This document shows positions 39,444-50,400 of a stretch of 64,000 nucleotides of DNA, piece after piece (the stretch's first letter is position 1; the number at the start of each line of letters is the position of its first letter). The stretch lies in the NCBI RefSeq assembly GCF_024749285.1, contig NZ_CP087196.1, forward strand, positions 6,324,001-6,388,000, read 5' to 3'. Under the pieces are notes generated by a model that was given only the letters and a program-made list of their open reading frames with translations, did no database searches and had not been told where the DNA came from. The stretch comes from Pseudomonas sp. B21-015 (lineage in GTDB: Bacteria > Pseudomonadota > Gammaproteobacteria > Pseudomonadales > Pseudomonadaceae). The position numbers were made by a program, and so were the translations under genes.

Positions 39444-41171
39444 TCATGACCGCTGGGCGTTCGATGCGAGCAATTCCTTCAATATCGCCGCCGGATCGGC
39501 TCGTCGTTGCTGACGATAGTCACCGACATGGCGAACGAACAACGTTGCGCGCGTGACCAGGCTCTTGCCCAGTACCGGCTTGCGCTCCAACTCTTCCTTG
39601 ATGCGTTGAAACTGCGCCTGGATCACGGCATCGGTGTAGCGCGTGCCGGTCGCCAGGTTGTCGATGTAGATCGCCACCGCGCCGTCCAGCGCGCTGCGGC
39701 CATTGTCGATGGCGGTAGCGAACAGCTTGGCGCTGACCTCGTCCTTGGCGTCCACGGCCTGCTGGCGACTCTTCTGCAAATTGGTCAGGCGAATGTTGTA
39801 GTTGTTGACGGTCTCGGCCACCAGGGCCGCCGACTGGATCAGGTTGCCGGCCGCTTCCTCGCGCTGCTGGGCGATGAGCGAGACGTTGCGCTTGAGCTCT
39901 TCGTTGACCAGCCCCAGCTCGGCTTGCAAGCGCGGATCGACGCTGGCAGCAATGATGCTGTCCAGGCGTTTGGTCGGGTCCTGGGCGCCGTCGATCGCAT
40001 CGGTCAGCGAAGCCAGCCGACCTTCTTTCTGCCATTGGGCAAACAGTTCCTTGTAGCGCGAACGTGGCGCCGACAACGCGCCAATCGCGACCCGGAACCC
40101 GGTGGTTTCGTTGTTTTGCTCGGTGCCGTCGGCGGCGAACAGCGGGTACTCGCGGCGCATCCCGGTGAACAAGGTGCCCTCGCCTTCCAGGTAATTGCCG
40201 CCCTTGACCACAAAGCCCCCGTAGGTGCCCTGGCGGCGTCCGGCGTGCACGAGCTGGAAGGACTCCTGGACCATCTCGGCGGCATTGCCGATCACGTCGA
40301 ACAGGCCGATGGGGTTTGCCAGCTTGGTACCGATCGGCATCAGCCGCGCGGCCTGGCCGGTGCCGCCGGCGACCTGATTGAAGACTGCCCAGTCCGCCAG
40401 TGGCCCATCGCTTTCGCTGCCCTCCAGACGCCGGGGAAACAGGCGCCCTTCCAGGTCCTGACGGCTGACGGCCTGCCCGCCACGGGCAGCAAATTCCCAT
40501 TCGACCTCGGTCGGCAAACGCACAAAACCCAGCCCGCCCTCTTCCGCCGAGGTGCCGCGACCGCTCACCGGTAGCAGGTCCTTGTGGTATTTCATCAGCC
40601 AGGCGCTGTACACCGCCGAGAAGCGTTCGGCCTCGAATCGCGACAACTTCACCTTGGGCAAACGCCCGGCCATGCCTTGCGGCGCCTCGGCTTGCAATGC
40701 CTCGCAGGCCGGCGCCGGCTCGCCGCTGCCCAACGATTGAGCCTGGGCCATGACCTGGGCGTATTGGCGGGCGGTAACTTCGTATTTGCCGATGAAATAG
40801 AGCATCGGTTTGAGTGGTGTCTTGGTGTCTGTCTTGGGCATCAACGGCGTGATGGTCTTGCCCCAATCCTTGGGCAGATCCTTGAGGGTGAACTGGCCAT
40901 TGATGAAGTCCCGGCGATAACCTGAAATGAACGACTGTTGATAACCGGCCTCGCCTTCGCTGAACGGGTAACCGAGGCTGATCTCGCGGTCGTCCAGAGC
41001 GCCCTGGGCCAGGATGTAGACGTAACGGAACACCATCTGCCCTTCGCACGGCAGCGGCAGGCTGACGTCGTCGGGCAACGGCTTGGGGTTGTCCAGTTTG
41101 TCGGTGCTTTCATCAGCCCAGACCATGCCGGCCAGGCTCAGCGCCACGGCGGCGCCCAGTAACTTATACAT
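39444..41171 (-). CDS. tagR: TagR periplasmic activator of PpkA (SUMF1/FGE fold)
   Basis: The product is 575 residues from the ATG at 41171, with signal peptide MYKLLGAAVALSLAGMVWA. The centre is a formylglycine-generating-enzyme-like domain: FIGKYEVTARQYAQVMAQ, VRLPTEVEWEFAARGGQAVS, ANPIGLFDVIGNAAEMVQES and FVVKGGNYLEGEG...TGFRVAIG. TagR proteins keep the fold but act by contacting the periplasmic sensor of PpkA, not by oxidising sulfatases. Its start overlaps the tagS stop by 8 bases. The longer frame to 41318 is an artefact of that overlap. Confidence 0.92.
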   Translation of the reverse strand: MYKLLGAAVALSLAGMVWADESTDKLDNPKPLPDDVSLPLPCEGQMVFRYVYILAQGALDDREISLGYPFSEGEAGYQQSFISGYRRDFINGQFTLKDLPKDWGKTITPLMPKTDTKTPLKPMLYFIGKYEVTARQYAQVMAQAQSLGSGEPAPACEALQAEAPQGMAGRLPKVKLSRFEAERFSAVYSAWLMKYHKDLLPVSGRGTSAEEGGLGFVRLPTEVEWEFAARGGQAVSRQDLEGRLFPRRLEGSESDGPLADWAVFNQVAGGTGQAARLMPIGTKLANPIGLFDVIGNAAEMVQESFQLVHAGRRQGTYGGFVVKGGNYLEGEGTLFTGMRREYPLFAADGTEQNNETTGFRVAIGALSAPRSRYKELFAQWQKEGRLASLTDAIDGAQDPTKRLDSIIAASVDPRLQAELGLVNEELKRNVSLIAQQREEAAGNLIQSAALVAETVNNYNIRLTNLQKSRQQAVDAKDEVSAKLFATAIDNGRSALDGAVAIYIDNLATGTRYTDAVIQAQFQRIKEELERKPVLGKSLVTRATLFVRHVGDYRQQRRADPAAILKELLASNAQRS

Positions 41172-42360
41172 CTCGGATTCCTTCAAACGCCTGGATACGC
41201 GCCACTCGCCAGCCACCACAGACCGCCGCCACGGCGCTGACGCCGAGCACGGCCACCAGGGCCAACGCGTAGTGACGCGCCAGCAGATGACTGGCGTACT
41301 CGCCCGGCATCTGCGCAAATAAATGGTTCAGACCTGATTGCGCCAGGCCATACAGCCCGGCACTCAACAGGGCGGCAAGGCAGGCGCTGTACAGCGCCTG
41401 CACCACCACAAACAAAAGCAACGCCGCCGTGGAAAACCCCAGCAGGCGCAACACCGACAACGCTCGACGCTTGCGCTCGACCGCCGCCAGCGCGCCGGCA
41501 AAAATCGCCGCGAACGCTCCCGCCACGGCCAATCCGGCAATGATCCAGAACACGATGGACAGGTTGCGGCTCAGTGATTGCACCTGGGCGATGGTCTGGG
41601 CCTGGGTCGAGACCAGCAGATTCTGCGCAGCGAAGTACTGACGCAGTGGCTCGACATCCTTGAGGCTGCGGGCGTAAAGACGAAACGCCGGATACACCCG
41701 TTGCTCCGTCACGCCCACCGCATCACCTGGCCAACCGAACGCCGGCACGGCGCGGCCGTCCCGGTAATCTTCAGCCGCTTCCAGTAACGTCAATGAGGCG
41801 AACAATCCGTCCCGGGCGAAGGCCTCCAGCGGCAGAACGTGCAGCACCTGGACGCGAGTGCGCTGCGCCTCGCCGCGACCGGCCACCTGCCGGCCGAAAC
41901 TGGCCTGCAGCCAATCACCGGCCTTGGCCCCGAGTTTTTCGGCGGCGGTCTGGCTGAGCAGCACCTGATCCAGCCCTGGGGGCACCGGCAGATTGCCGAG
42001 CAAGGGGTCGTTGGCGGCGGTGGGGATCATTTCGACGGTCACCGTCGAAGCGCCAGCGGTCAGATCCGTCGTCGCGGCAATCTGCCGGGTGCGCGGCAAA
42101 GCGAAAGCCACGTCGCTGCGCCGGCTCAATTGTTCGATAAACGCGGCACTGAATCGGCCGCCGCCCAAGGGAATGATTTCCCGGGTGGCCGGGTCGTTTT
42201 CCAGGCGCTCGGTCAAACTGCTGACCAGGCCGAATTTCAAGCCGAACAGCACCAGCAGCGGTGCGACCACCGCCACCAGCGCCAGTACCGAACAGGCCGA
42301 CAGCCATGCATCGTTGCGGTAATCCTGCCAGGCCAGGGAAATCACCAGAGCGTTACGCAT
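41164..42360 (-). CDS. tagS: TagS ABC-transporter permease
   Basis: The product is 398 residues from the ATG at 42360, overlapping the tagT stop by 8 bases. Its architecture is FtsX/MacB-like: one N-terminal helix (about 18-42), a periplasmic MacB-type domain, and three C-terminal helices (about 270-295, 320-345, 365-385). With the ATPase TagT it forms the complex that, in P. aeruginosa, transmits the signal upstream of PpkA. The substrate is unknown. Confidence 0.9.
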   Translation of the reverse strand: MRNALVISLAWQDYRNDAWLSACSVLALVAVVAPLLVLFGLKFGLVSSLTERLENDPATREIIPLGGGRFSAAFIEQLSRRSDVAFALPRTRQIAATTDLTAGASTVTVEMIPTAANDPLLGNLPVPPGLDQVLLSQTAAEKLGAKAGDWLQASFGRQVAGRGEAQRTRVQVLHVLPLEAFARDGLFASLTLLEAAEDYRDGRAVPAFGWPGDAVGVTEQRVYPAFRLYARSLKDVEPLRQYFAAQNLLVSTQAQTIAQVQSLSRNLSIVFWIIAGLAVAGAFAAIFAGALAAVERKRRALSVLRLLGFSTAALLLFVVVQALYSACLAALLSAGLYGLAQSGLNHLFAQMPGEYASHLLARHYALALVAVLGVSAVAAVCGGWRVARIQAFEGIRDV

Positions 42361-43075
42361 CAGCAGCCTCCCCGAGGGTGGCGGTGACACCGCCATCGAC
42401 GTCGCGATGACAACTGATGCGCCGCACCTGCAAACCGCTGGCGCGGGCCAGTGACTCGTCGTGAGTGGCGACGACGCAGCACACGCCGTGTTCGCGGGCC
42501 TGGGTCACCAGTAACTGCATCACGCGCTCCGCGTTCAGCGGATCGAGGGCGGCGGTCGGTTCATCGGCCAACAGCAGACGCGGCCCATGGGCCAGGGCCC
42601 GGGCGCAACTCACCCGTTGTCGTTGGCCGACAGACAAGTCGCCCGGCCTTTTGCCCAGTTGATCAGCGATATCCAGTGCCCCGGCCAGGCGATCCACGCT
42701 ACCGTCGTCTTTCAAGCCAAGCAGTTTTCGCGACAGGTCAATGTTGCCGCGCACGTCCAGAAAATCCAGCAGGCCACCGGTTTGCAGCACGTAGCCCAAG
42801 TGCCGGCTGCGCAAGTCCGCCAAGGCACTTTGCGCATCTGCGCGCCACAGCCCGGTAATGTCTGTCCTGGTTTGGCCGGGCGCAAAATCAAACTGTCCGG
42901 CCTGATCCGGAGCCAGCACCAGCGCCAGCAAATCCAGCAACGTGCTTTTGCCACAGCCACTGGGACCGACCACCGCCAATTGTTCACCGGCACGCAGTTG
43001 CAGCCGTGGAATCACCAGGCTGTAGCGCTGGCTGCCGGCGCCTCGGCTTTTGTGCACTGCGCTCATGTTCAGCAT
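42353..43075 (-). CDS. tagT: TagT ABC-transporter ATPase
   Basis: The product is 240 residues from the ATG at 43075, which shares one base with the ppkA stop. Walker A GPSGCGKST (about 38-46), Q-loop YVLQTGGLLDF, signature LSVGQRQRVSCARALA and Walker B RLLLADEPTAALD are all intact. It energises TagS. The tagQRST set is specific to H1-type (threonine-phosphorylation-controlled) T6SS. Confidence 0.92.
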   Translation of the reverse strand: MLNMSAVHKSRGAGSQRYSLVIPRLQLRAGEQLAVVGPSGCGKSTLLDLLALVLAPDQAGQFDFAPGQTRTDITGLWRADAQSALADLRSRHLGYVLQTGGLLDFLDVRGNIDLSRKLLGLKDDGSVDRLAGALDIADQLGKRPGDLSVGQRQRVSCARALAHGPRLLLADEPTAALDPLNAERVMQLLVTQAREHGVCCVVATHDESLARASGLQVRRISCHRDVDGGVTATLGEAADA

Positions 43076-46000
43076 CACGGCAGCGTCGACAATGGAACGC
43101 GGTACAAGGCATCACCCGGTTCGGCGTCGCCGAAACGCACCCAGTTAGCCAGGTCGTTGTGGAAGGTTTCGTAGAGGCGGATCTTCGAGTCCAGCTCGTC
43201 GATAAAGTCCTCCTGCTCGGCCACGCTCAGCGAAAGCCACAAGTCCTGAGTCATGTTCAGCGACTTGCTGCGATAGGGCAGCCCTTCCAGGTACTCACCC
43301 AGAACCCCGCCATCGGCCAGATTGCCGCCCTTGCGCAAGGCCGAAGGGTCGCGGCTCATGTAGGCACTGGCGCTGGCGATTTCCTGGAAGAAATTCTTCG
43401 GCGAGGTCTGGGTCTTGCGGGCGGCATCGACGATCAGCTTCAGCGATTGCTGCAAGTCGTTGAGCTGCAACTTGGTCAACATCACGCACACCTGGAACGC
43501 CGGCAGTGTCGGGTTGGTCAGGTCGCGGTCGGCGGTCCAGGCGCTGACCAGTTGCGGCGCCTGGCTGGCGGCTTTACGCCCCAGGAAGTCCATGTGCATC
43601 GCGTAGCCGACAGCCGCCGACTTGTCGGTCAGGCTCGGTGCGGCGCTCAGCAGCGGCACGGTTTGCGGCTTGCCGCTGCGCACCTGATGCACCAGGTCGG
43701 CAAACACCGAACCGATCTCATCCACCCGCTCACCGAACTTGCGCACATCGGCGCCCGGCACCGGAATGTACAGGTCGCCGATCTGCGGGTTGGCGTCGGC
43801 GGTCAGGGTGCGGTACTGGCTTTGCGCACCGTCATGGGTTTTCTTGCCGGCATCGCTAAGCAAGTGCAAGGCGTAGATCTTGATCTGCTTGCCCAGCGCG
43901 GCCTGGCGCACTTCGGCCTCGTTCATTTGCGTGGCGGCATATGGGTCGTTCTTGCGCAAGGCACCGGCATCGGTGACCAACAGAATCAGGCGCCCGCCAT
44001 AGCCGGACCAGTCCATGCCCTCGACCGCTTCCATCACGCCGGCAAACGCATCTTCGTTGAACGAATGGCTCGAGACCGTGGACGCCTTGACCTGCCGCGC
44101 CAGGTCCATGAAGCGCTGCGGGTCGCGGCCCTGTTCCAGGGTGATCAAGGTTTTGGCGACGTATTCCAGGCCCGGGGTTTTCTGGATGCTGCTGCGAAAC
44201 CCCACCAGGCCAAAGCTGACACTGTCCAGCTCGCCCCGCTCGGCGATGCGGGTTTGCAGTTGGTGTACGACGTCGCGGACCTGATCGATGTAGGGCTGCA
44301 TGGACACGGTGGTGTCAACGACCAACACCACGGCGGTGCGGAACGCGTCGGCGTTAGCAGTAGTGATTGGTGTGTTGTTGGCAGCGGCCTTCGGAGCATT
44401 ACCGGGGTCGATGGACGCCACGTTCAGCAACTGCACCGGCTGGCCGTTTTCGTCGAAACTCTCGCGCGAATCGAAGATCGGCAACAGGTAAAACTGATTC
44501 TGCGGCACCGCACTGGCGGCCGGTTCCAGGGCCAGCACCCGCTGGTTGTCTTCGCTATTCTGCTGGGCCTTGAGCAACAGGTTTTTGGCGGACGACGGAT
44601 CGGCCAGCAGCTTCTCCACTTCGCCGGGCTGACGCAGGAACATCACCGGCGCACGGCCGGAGCGTTCGGTGAACTTGAGCACCAGGCTTTGCTTCCAGTC
44701 GCTGACTTGTGCGGCCGGCAACCAGCCGTCACTGCGCCCGTCGGTGGCGACGCCAACACGCAGCCACGGGTTGCCATCAACCTCTTTGCGCTCATAGACG
44801 TAAAGCACGGAAAACGCCGGCAAGGCCTTGCCAGGTGTGGCCCCCGGGTCGCTGGCGTATTTCGCCCCCGGCTTGCTGAGTACCCGCTGGAACAAGGTTT
44901 TTTTGCCGGCCATCAACAGCGGACGCTGACCGCCATCGACCTCCGTCGCCACCGGGGGATTGACGGGTGGCGCCACGGCCGGCGGCGGACTGACCGGCGG
45001 CGCTGAAACCACCGGCACCTTGGCGTCGGTTTCGACGTCACCGGACAGCCACCAATAACCCGCGCCGCCCAAGGCCAGCGCCACGACCACCGCGACGGCG
45101 GCGAGTGCGAACACCGGCCCCTTGCGCTGCTCCGAGACCATGGACGGCGGCGGCTGCACAGTCGGCGGAACAGGCTTGGGTCGAGGTTGTGGCTGCGCGG
45201 GGCCGGTCGGTATATCGATGGACACCGGCGTCAGCCCCGCCAGGTCATTGCTCACCGCAATCGGCAATACCGGTATTGGCAATGGCCGGATCGTGGTCGC
45301 TTCAACCGATTCCCGAGGCAGATTATCCAGCGCCTGCAACAGCGCCGCTGCATTCGGGAAACGGTCGGCCGGATCCTTGGCCAGCAGCTTGCGCAGCACC
45401 TCTTGATAGCGGCCGTGGTGCACCGGCAGCTCCGGCAACGGTTCGGTCAAATGCGCCAGGGCCGTGGAGAGCGCGTCGTTGCCGGTATACGGCAGTTTGC
45501 CGACGAGGATTTCGTAGAGCACCACGCCCAAGGCATAAAGATCGGCCCGGCCGTCAATATCCTGGCCACGCGCCTGTTCCGGGCTCATGTAGCTGGGGGT
45601 ACCGACGGCGAAACCGGCCTGGGTGAACTGGGTGCGGTCGTCCATGGACTTGGCGATACCGAAGTCCGAGAGCACCGCCGTGCCATCGGCACGGAACAGA
45701 ATGTTCGCCGGTTTGACGTCGCGATGAACCAGCCCCAGCCCATGGGCATAGCCCAGGGCCGAAGCGATCTGGCGGATGTAGATCAGGCCCTGTTCTGGCG
45801 TCAGGCCGGCGGCGATGCGCTCCTTGAGCGTGCCGTTGGGCAGGTATTCCATGGCCATGTAATACAGCTCACCGACATGGCCGATGTCATGGATGGTGAC
45901 CGTATGCGGGTGCGACAGGCGCGCCAGGGTTTTGCCTTCGCGCAGGAAGCGCTCGCAGAAACTCGGGTCGGCCGCCAGCGCGGCGGCCATGACCTTCAGC

Positions 46001-46116
46001 GCCACCTTGCGCTCCAGCGAGCGCTGGGTCGCCAGGTAAACGCTGGCCATGGCGCCTTCGCCGATCTCGCCGTCGATGTCGTAGCCGGGGATCAGAATGT
46101 TCAGGGTGGAATTCAT
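43075..46116 (-). CDS. ppkA: PpkA transmembrane Ser/Thr kinase with VWA sensor domain
   Basis: The product is 1013 residues. The cytoplasmic kinase domain (about 11-270) has the glycine loop GEGAMASVY, Lys41 in VALKV, HRDVKPANI (131-139) and DFG (151-153). A Pro-rich linker leads to one transmembrane helix near residue 340 (VFALAAVAVVVALALGGAGY). The periplasmic part contains a von Willebrand A domain near 595-790 with the metal-site motif DTTVS and further acidic residues. It phosphorylates Fha1 to trigger assembly, activated through TagR. Overlaps pppA by 4 bases and tagT by one. Confidence 0.95.
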   Translation of the reverse strand: MNSTLNILIPGYDIDGEIGEGAMASVYLATQRSLERKVALKVMAAALAADPSFCERFLREGKTLARLSHPHTVTIHDIGHVGELYYMAMEYLPNGTLKERIAAGLTPEQGLIYIRQIASALGYAHGLGLVHRDVKPANILFRADGTAVLSDFGIAKSMDDRTQFTQAGFAVGTPSYMSPEQARGQDIDGRADLYALGVVLYEILVGKLPYTGNDALSTALAHLTEPLPELPVHHGRYQEVLRKLLAKDPADRFPNAAALLQALDNLPRESVEATTIRPLPIPVLPIAVSNDLAGLTPVSIDIPTGPAQPQPRPKPVPPTVQPPPSMVSEQRKGPVFALAAVAVVVALALGGAGYWWLSGDVETDAKVPVVSAPPVSPPPAVAPPVNPPVATEVDGGQRPLLMAGKKTLFQRVLSKPGAKYASDPGATPGKALPAFSVLYVYERKEVDGNPWLRVGVATDGRSDGWLPAAQVSDWKQSLVLKFTERSGRAPVMFLRQPGEVEKLLADPSSAKNLLLKAQQNSEDNQRVLALEPAASAVPQNQFYLLPIFDSRESFDENGQPVQLLNVASIDPGNAPKAAANNTPITTANADAFRTAVVLVVDTTVSMQPYIDQVRDVVHQLQTRIAERGELDSVSFGLVGFRSSIQKTPGLEYVAKTLITLEQGRDPQRFMDLARQVKASTVSSHSFNEDAFAGVMEAVEGMDWSGYGGRLILLVTDAGALRKNDPYAATQMNEAEVRQAALGKQIKIYALHLLSDAGKKTHDGAQSQYRTLTADANPQIGDLYIPVPGADVRKFGERVDEIGSVFADLVHQVRSGKPQTVPLLSAAPSLTDKSAAVGYAMHMDFLGRKAASQAPQLVSAWTADRDLTNPTLPAFQVCVMLTKLQLNDLQQSLKLIVDAARKTQTSPKNFFQEIASASAYMSRDPSALRKGGNLADGGVLGEYLEGLPYRSKSLNMTQDLWLSLSVAEQEDFIDELDSKIRLYETFHNDLANWVRFGDAEPGDALYRVPLSTLP

Positions 46117-46844
46117 GACGGCACCTTCACGACGATGACGGTGATGTTGTCCGGAGCGCCGCGCATCAGGCCCAGAGACACCAGGCTGCTGGCGATTTCC
46201 CCGGGCTCGTCGTGGCTCAGCACCTCGCGGATCTCATGATCTTCAACCGTTTTGTTCAGCCCGTCGCTGCACAACAGGTAACTGTCGCCGGGCCTCAATA
46301 GCAGCTCGACCATCGCCAGCTCCAGTTGTGCCTCGACCCCGATGGCGCGGGTGACAATATTGGCCCGTGGATGCACCCGGGCTTCAGCTTCGCTGAGCAG
46401 GCCGCTGTCCTGCAGATCCTGAACGTAACTGTGGTCCCGCGAGATGCGTTTGAGCCGGCCGTCACGCAGGCGATACAAGCGACTGTCACCCGCCCACAGG
46501 CATACCCCGCGCAAGTCACGCGCCGCCATCACCACCACAGTGCTGCCCATCATGGTCACGCCGCGGTTGGCGGTCTCTTCACGCACAGCGGCGTTGACCC
46601 GCAGCAGGTCGGTTTTCAGCGCGGCGGCGTATTCATCCAGCGAGCGGCCCACGGCAATGCTACGCAGACTGTCGACGATCAGACTGCTGACGTAGTCGCC
46701 CGCCGCGTGCCCGCCCATGCCATCGGCGACCACCCACAGGCCGTTTTCCGGCCGGTCCAGGCAAGCATCTTCGTTAACCTGGCGGACCATACCGACATGG
46801 CTCTTGCTTGCAGATTTGAACGTCTTTCCAACGCTTGAACACAT
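46113..46844 (-). CDS. pppA: PppA PP2C-family phosphatase
   Basis: The product is 243 residues with PP2C motifs RQVNEDACLD, VADGMGGHAAGD, GDSRLYRLRDG, LCSDGLNKTVED and DNITVIVVK. It dephosphorylates Fha1 and counteracts PpkA. Its start immediately follows the tagF stop (TAG ATG). It is a paralogue of the phosphatase at 13412-14140 in the other cluster. Confidence 0.95.
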   Translation of the reverse strand: MCSSVGKTFKSASKSHVGMVRQVNEDACLDRPENGLWVVADGMGGHAAGDYVSSLIVDSLRSIAVGRSLDEYAAALKTDLLRVNAAVREETANRGVTMMGSTVVVMAARDLRGVCLWAGDSRLYRLRDGRLKRISRDHSYVQDLQDSGLLSEAEARVHPRANIVTRAIGVEAQLELAMVELLLRPGDSYLLCSDGLNKTVEDHEIREVLSHDEPGEIASSLVSLGLMRGAPDNITVIVVKVPS

Positions 46845-47495
46845 CTACACAACACCTTCTTGGCCGAGCAAAAATTGCGCAAAATCAGCGGCGGCCGGCA
46901 GGCCCTGGCACCGTAATAAAGCGGGAGCGATACGCTCCGAACCCTGGCCCCACCACAGGCTTGCGCCTTCGCAGGCCAGTTCGGCTAGCGCGGTCATTCG
47001 CGCCTTCGGGTTAGTGGCATCAAAGCAATGCAGGCCGGCAAAACGGCTGCTTGGCGCGCGACGCAGATACGCCGGGCTGCCCAGCGCTTCCAGTCCTGCA
47101 CCGAAAGCTTCGAAGCTCGCCTCCACGCTCAACGTGCTCAACATCAATTGCTCAACCTGCTCAAACCAGGCATCCGAGCCGCCCACCACCGATGCCGGAT
47201 CAGCGTCGTGATCCAGCAGCACCGCGACGGTCAGCGGAAAATACCGGCCAACCCGATCGATGCTCGGCATCACCACCCCAACGGCGGCCTGCGGCCCACA
47301 TACACCGGGCCCGACCATAAAGCGCCACAGCGGACTGACCAGATAGGCGTCCAGCCAACGGTCCCCGAGGCTCTGGCTGGCGAGCAGGCCCGCCGCCAGC
47401 CACGAATCCCAGGGGCCGATAAAACTCTGCGGCAAGCCACGGCTGACAAAGTCCCCGCGACTGGCCAGTTTTCCATAGAAGCCCGGCGTGCTCAT
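46845..47495 (-). CDS. tagF: TagF post-translational repressor
   Basis: The product is 216 residues of the DUF2094 family: STPGFYGKLASRGDFVSRGL at the start, SLGDRWLDAYLVSPLWRFMV and GVVMPSIDRVGRYFPLTVAV in the centre, and LWWGQGSERIAPALLRCQGL at the end. TagF holds the H1-type T6SS off in the absence of the threonine-phosphorylation signal. It overlaps tssM by 4 bases and abuts pppA. Confidence 0.94.
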   Translation of the reverse strand: MSTPGFYGKLASRGDFVSRGLPQSFIGPWDSWLAAGLLASQSLGDRWLDAYLVSPLWRFMVGPGVCGPQAAVGVVMPSIDRVGRYFPLTVAVLLDHDADPASVVGGSDAWFEQVEQLMLSTLSVEASFEAFGAGLEALGSPAYLRRAPSSRFAGLHCFDATNPKARMTALAELACEGASLWWGQGSERIAPALLRCQGLPAAADFAQFLLGQEGVV

Positions 47496-50400
47496 AAACG
47501 CTCCGGCAGGCTGAAACCGCTGAGCACACGGCTCTTGAACGGGTTGAAGGCGCTGTTGGCCCGCAACTCATAAGAGACGCTGGCGCCGTCGACCCGCAGC
47601 CGCAGGTTGAAGCGATCCGGCGAGTTGCCGGCGGTCAGGTCCGATTGCTCCAGCAGGCGGAACCAGGCCCAGGGCCCGTCCAGGGTGATGCCCGAACGAC
47701 CGCTGGCTGAAGGCGGCATGATCGAGATCCGCACCACGCCGATGCTGCCGGGGTTGGGCCATTGCATGGAGGTGGGGCGGCTCGGGCCGTGGTCGTAGCT
47801 CAACTGCTGGCCATCGAGGTCGAGCAAAAACTGGGTAATGGTGGCGTCCATCGCCACTGGCTTGAGTTCGAAGCGCACCATCGGCTGGGTGCCGCCGGAA
47901 CGGAAAAACGCATCCCGGATGGTCGCTGCCCGCTGGAAGGTTTGCAGTACGCCAGGGGCAATGCCGAGCTTCTGTGCGGCGCCCGGTTGCCAGCGCCAGG
48001 CCTGGGTCGAGGTATCCACGTACGGCTGCAGGTATTTGCGGAAGTAGTTGTCCATCACCCCGCCCACGCCGAAGAACTGGCCGAAGTCGTCCAGGGTTGC
48101 GTCTCGCGCACTGCCCGGCGACATCGGATAACGCCCGGCCAGGGACTGGCGATAGATGTTCACCACTTCGCTGGTCCAGGCCGCGTTCAGTTGATTGCGT
48201 ACCCCGCCCATCATGCTGTTAGTGGTGGAGTTGACCACCGACTTGACCAGCCCCTGCACCAGCGGCGGCTGACGTTCGGCGTTGAGGCTGACCCGTGTCG
48301 CGGCCGCTGCGGCCTGGTTCTTGGCTTCGCCGAGCAAGGCCTCGCCGCTGGCGCCGACCATGGCGCTGACCTGCACATACAGGGCGTTCATGTCGGCCAG
48401 CAGGCCGTCGATGACCGCCGGCTCGCCTTCGTTTTTGCTGACGATGCTGTTGAGTTCGGCAAAATGCGCGGTGACTGGATCGTCACTGGCATCCGGTGTG
48501 TTTTGCGTCGCCTGCTCCTGGCCGAGCAAGGTGCCCAAGCGCTCCTTGAGCTTGTCGACCCCACCCTCGACCGGAGCGCCCTTGGCGGCCAGCAGGCGTT
48601 CTTCCTGTTGCAGATCGGTTTCCTTCGCCACGGCCACCAGCAGTTTTTTCAACGGCGAGGTCGGGCCGGAAATCACCCGCAGCACATCGGCGGCCTGGGC
48701 CACGCTGGTGATCGGCACGAAGTCGATATCAGCCAGCAAGGCGTCCCACTGGCGCTGGTAATCCTGGAAATACAGGCGGCGCACGTCGGCGGCCAGGCTG
48801 ACGACGTTCTGTTGTTCTGCCTGGTCGCGACCGAGCACCCACTGCTCCTCGGCCAGGGTGCCGGTCTGGTTCAGGCTGGTCAGCAAAAACCCTTGGCGGT
48901 AACCCTTGGCCGTGAAGAAGCCGCTCAAGGGTTCGCCCAGGGGCTTGCCGCTCTTGCGGCTGAACACCAGCGCGGCATCACGCCCGGCCGCTTCGTTGAT
49001 ACGAAAGTCCGGGATGCCGTCCGGCAGTTTCTGCCGCTTGACCCGGTCATAGACACGCTGGGCCACCGGCAGTTGCTGCAACTGCCGACGCAGGTCGTCG
49101 ATCAGGCGCGGGTCCAGACGTGCGGTGGGCGGATGGCGTTCGAACAGTGCCAGCAAGTGCTCCTCCAGGGCCAGACGCTGCTCGGCCGGCAGGTCACGCG
49201 GCAGGCTGCGATCCCAGTCCAGGGCGATCCACGCCTTGATGAAGTCGGCATCGTAATGCTCGCTGTCGGCGAGCATCAGGTAGGCCTTCAAGCCTTCGTA
49301 AAGGAAGTCCGAATTGCCGCCGCCGTGCAGTTGCTCTTCGATGCGCGTGAGCAAGCGTGGCGCGAAGACCGCGATCAACAGCTTGCGATAGACGCTGCCA
49401 GACTCGGCTTCAAGCATGTTGCCCTGATACAGGCCCAGGCCTTCGGCCCAGCTCGGCGCATCGTCGGCCAAGTGCTTGACCGCGTTGAGCAAAGGCAACA
49501 CCGCGAGCACGTCCCGTTGTGCCGGGCTGAGGTTCTGCACGGCCTGGCCCAGGGGCGCGACTTTCTGATCGACTTGCGCGATATACGCCTGGTTGGCGCG
49601 GTAGCTGACCCACCACAAGGTCCCGACCACCAGCACCAGGGCCACGGTCGAGGCCAGAACACCCCGGGCGATCCACTTGCGCCGACGTTCGACTTTCGGG
49701 TTGACCCCCACCAGCCCACGCTCGGCAAAAGCCACGGCGCTGAAGAGTTTTTCGATGAAGTAACTGCGCCCGGTGCCGTTCTGGCGCGCAAGGTGCTGGC
49801 GGTCCAGGTTCATGCTCTGGGCCATGGAGCCAATCAGCCGGTCAATCGGGCTGCCTTCCTGGGTGCCGCTGGTGAAATACACCCCGCGCAACAGCACCCG
49901 CTCTTCAAAGGCGTTGGGTTTGAATACGCCCTCAAGGAAGCTTTGCAGGCAATCTTTCAACGCGCCGAACTGTTGCGGGAAGCCGTAGATCAGATCGCGC
50001 CGCGCCGGGTCGCGTTCCTGTTGCAAACGCTCCACCAAACGATCGTTGAGGCGCTGTTCCAGGCCGGCGAATTCGCTTTGCAGATGGGCCAGCGGGCTGT
50101 CATTGTTTTTACCGTCGTCCAGGGCAAAGGTCATACCCCAGACCTGAGCCCGTTCTTCCTTGCTCAGGGTATCGAAATACTCCATGAACCCTGGCACCAG
50201 ATCGAGTTTGGTCAACATCAGGTAGATCGGAAAGCGCACGCCGAGTTGCGCGTACAACTCCTGGATACGCTGGCGGATCGCGGCGGCATGGGCAGCGCGC
50301 TCGGCGTCACTGCTCAGAAGCAGGTCGGAGAGGCTGATGGCGATAAACGCACCGTCGATCGGACGCCGGGCCCGCTGTTTTTTCAACAGGCCGAGAAAAC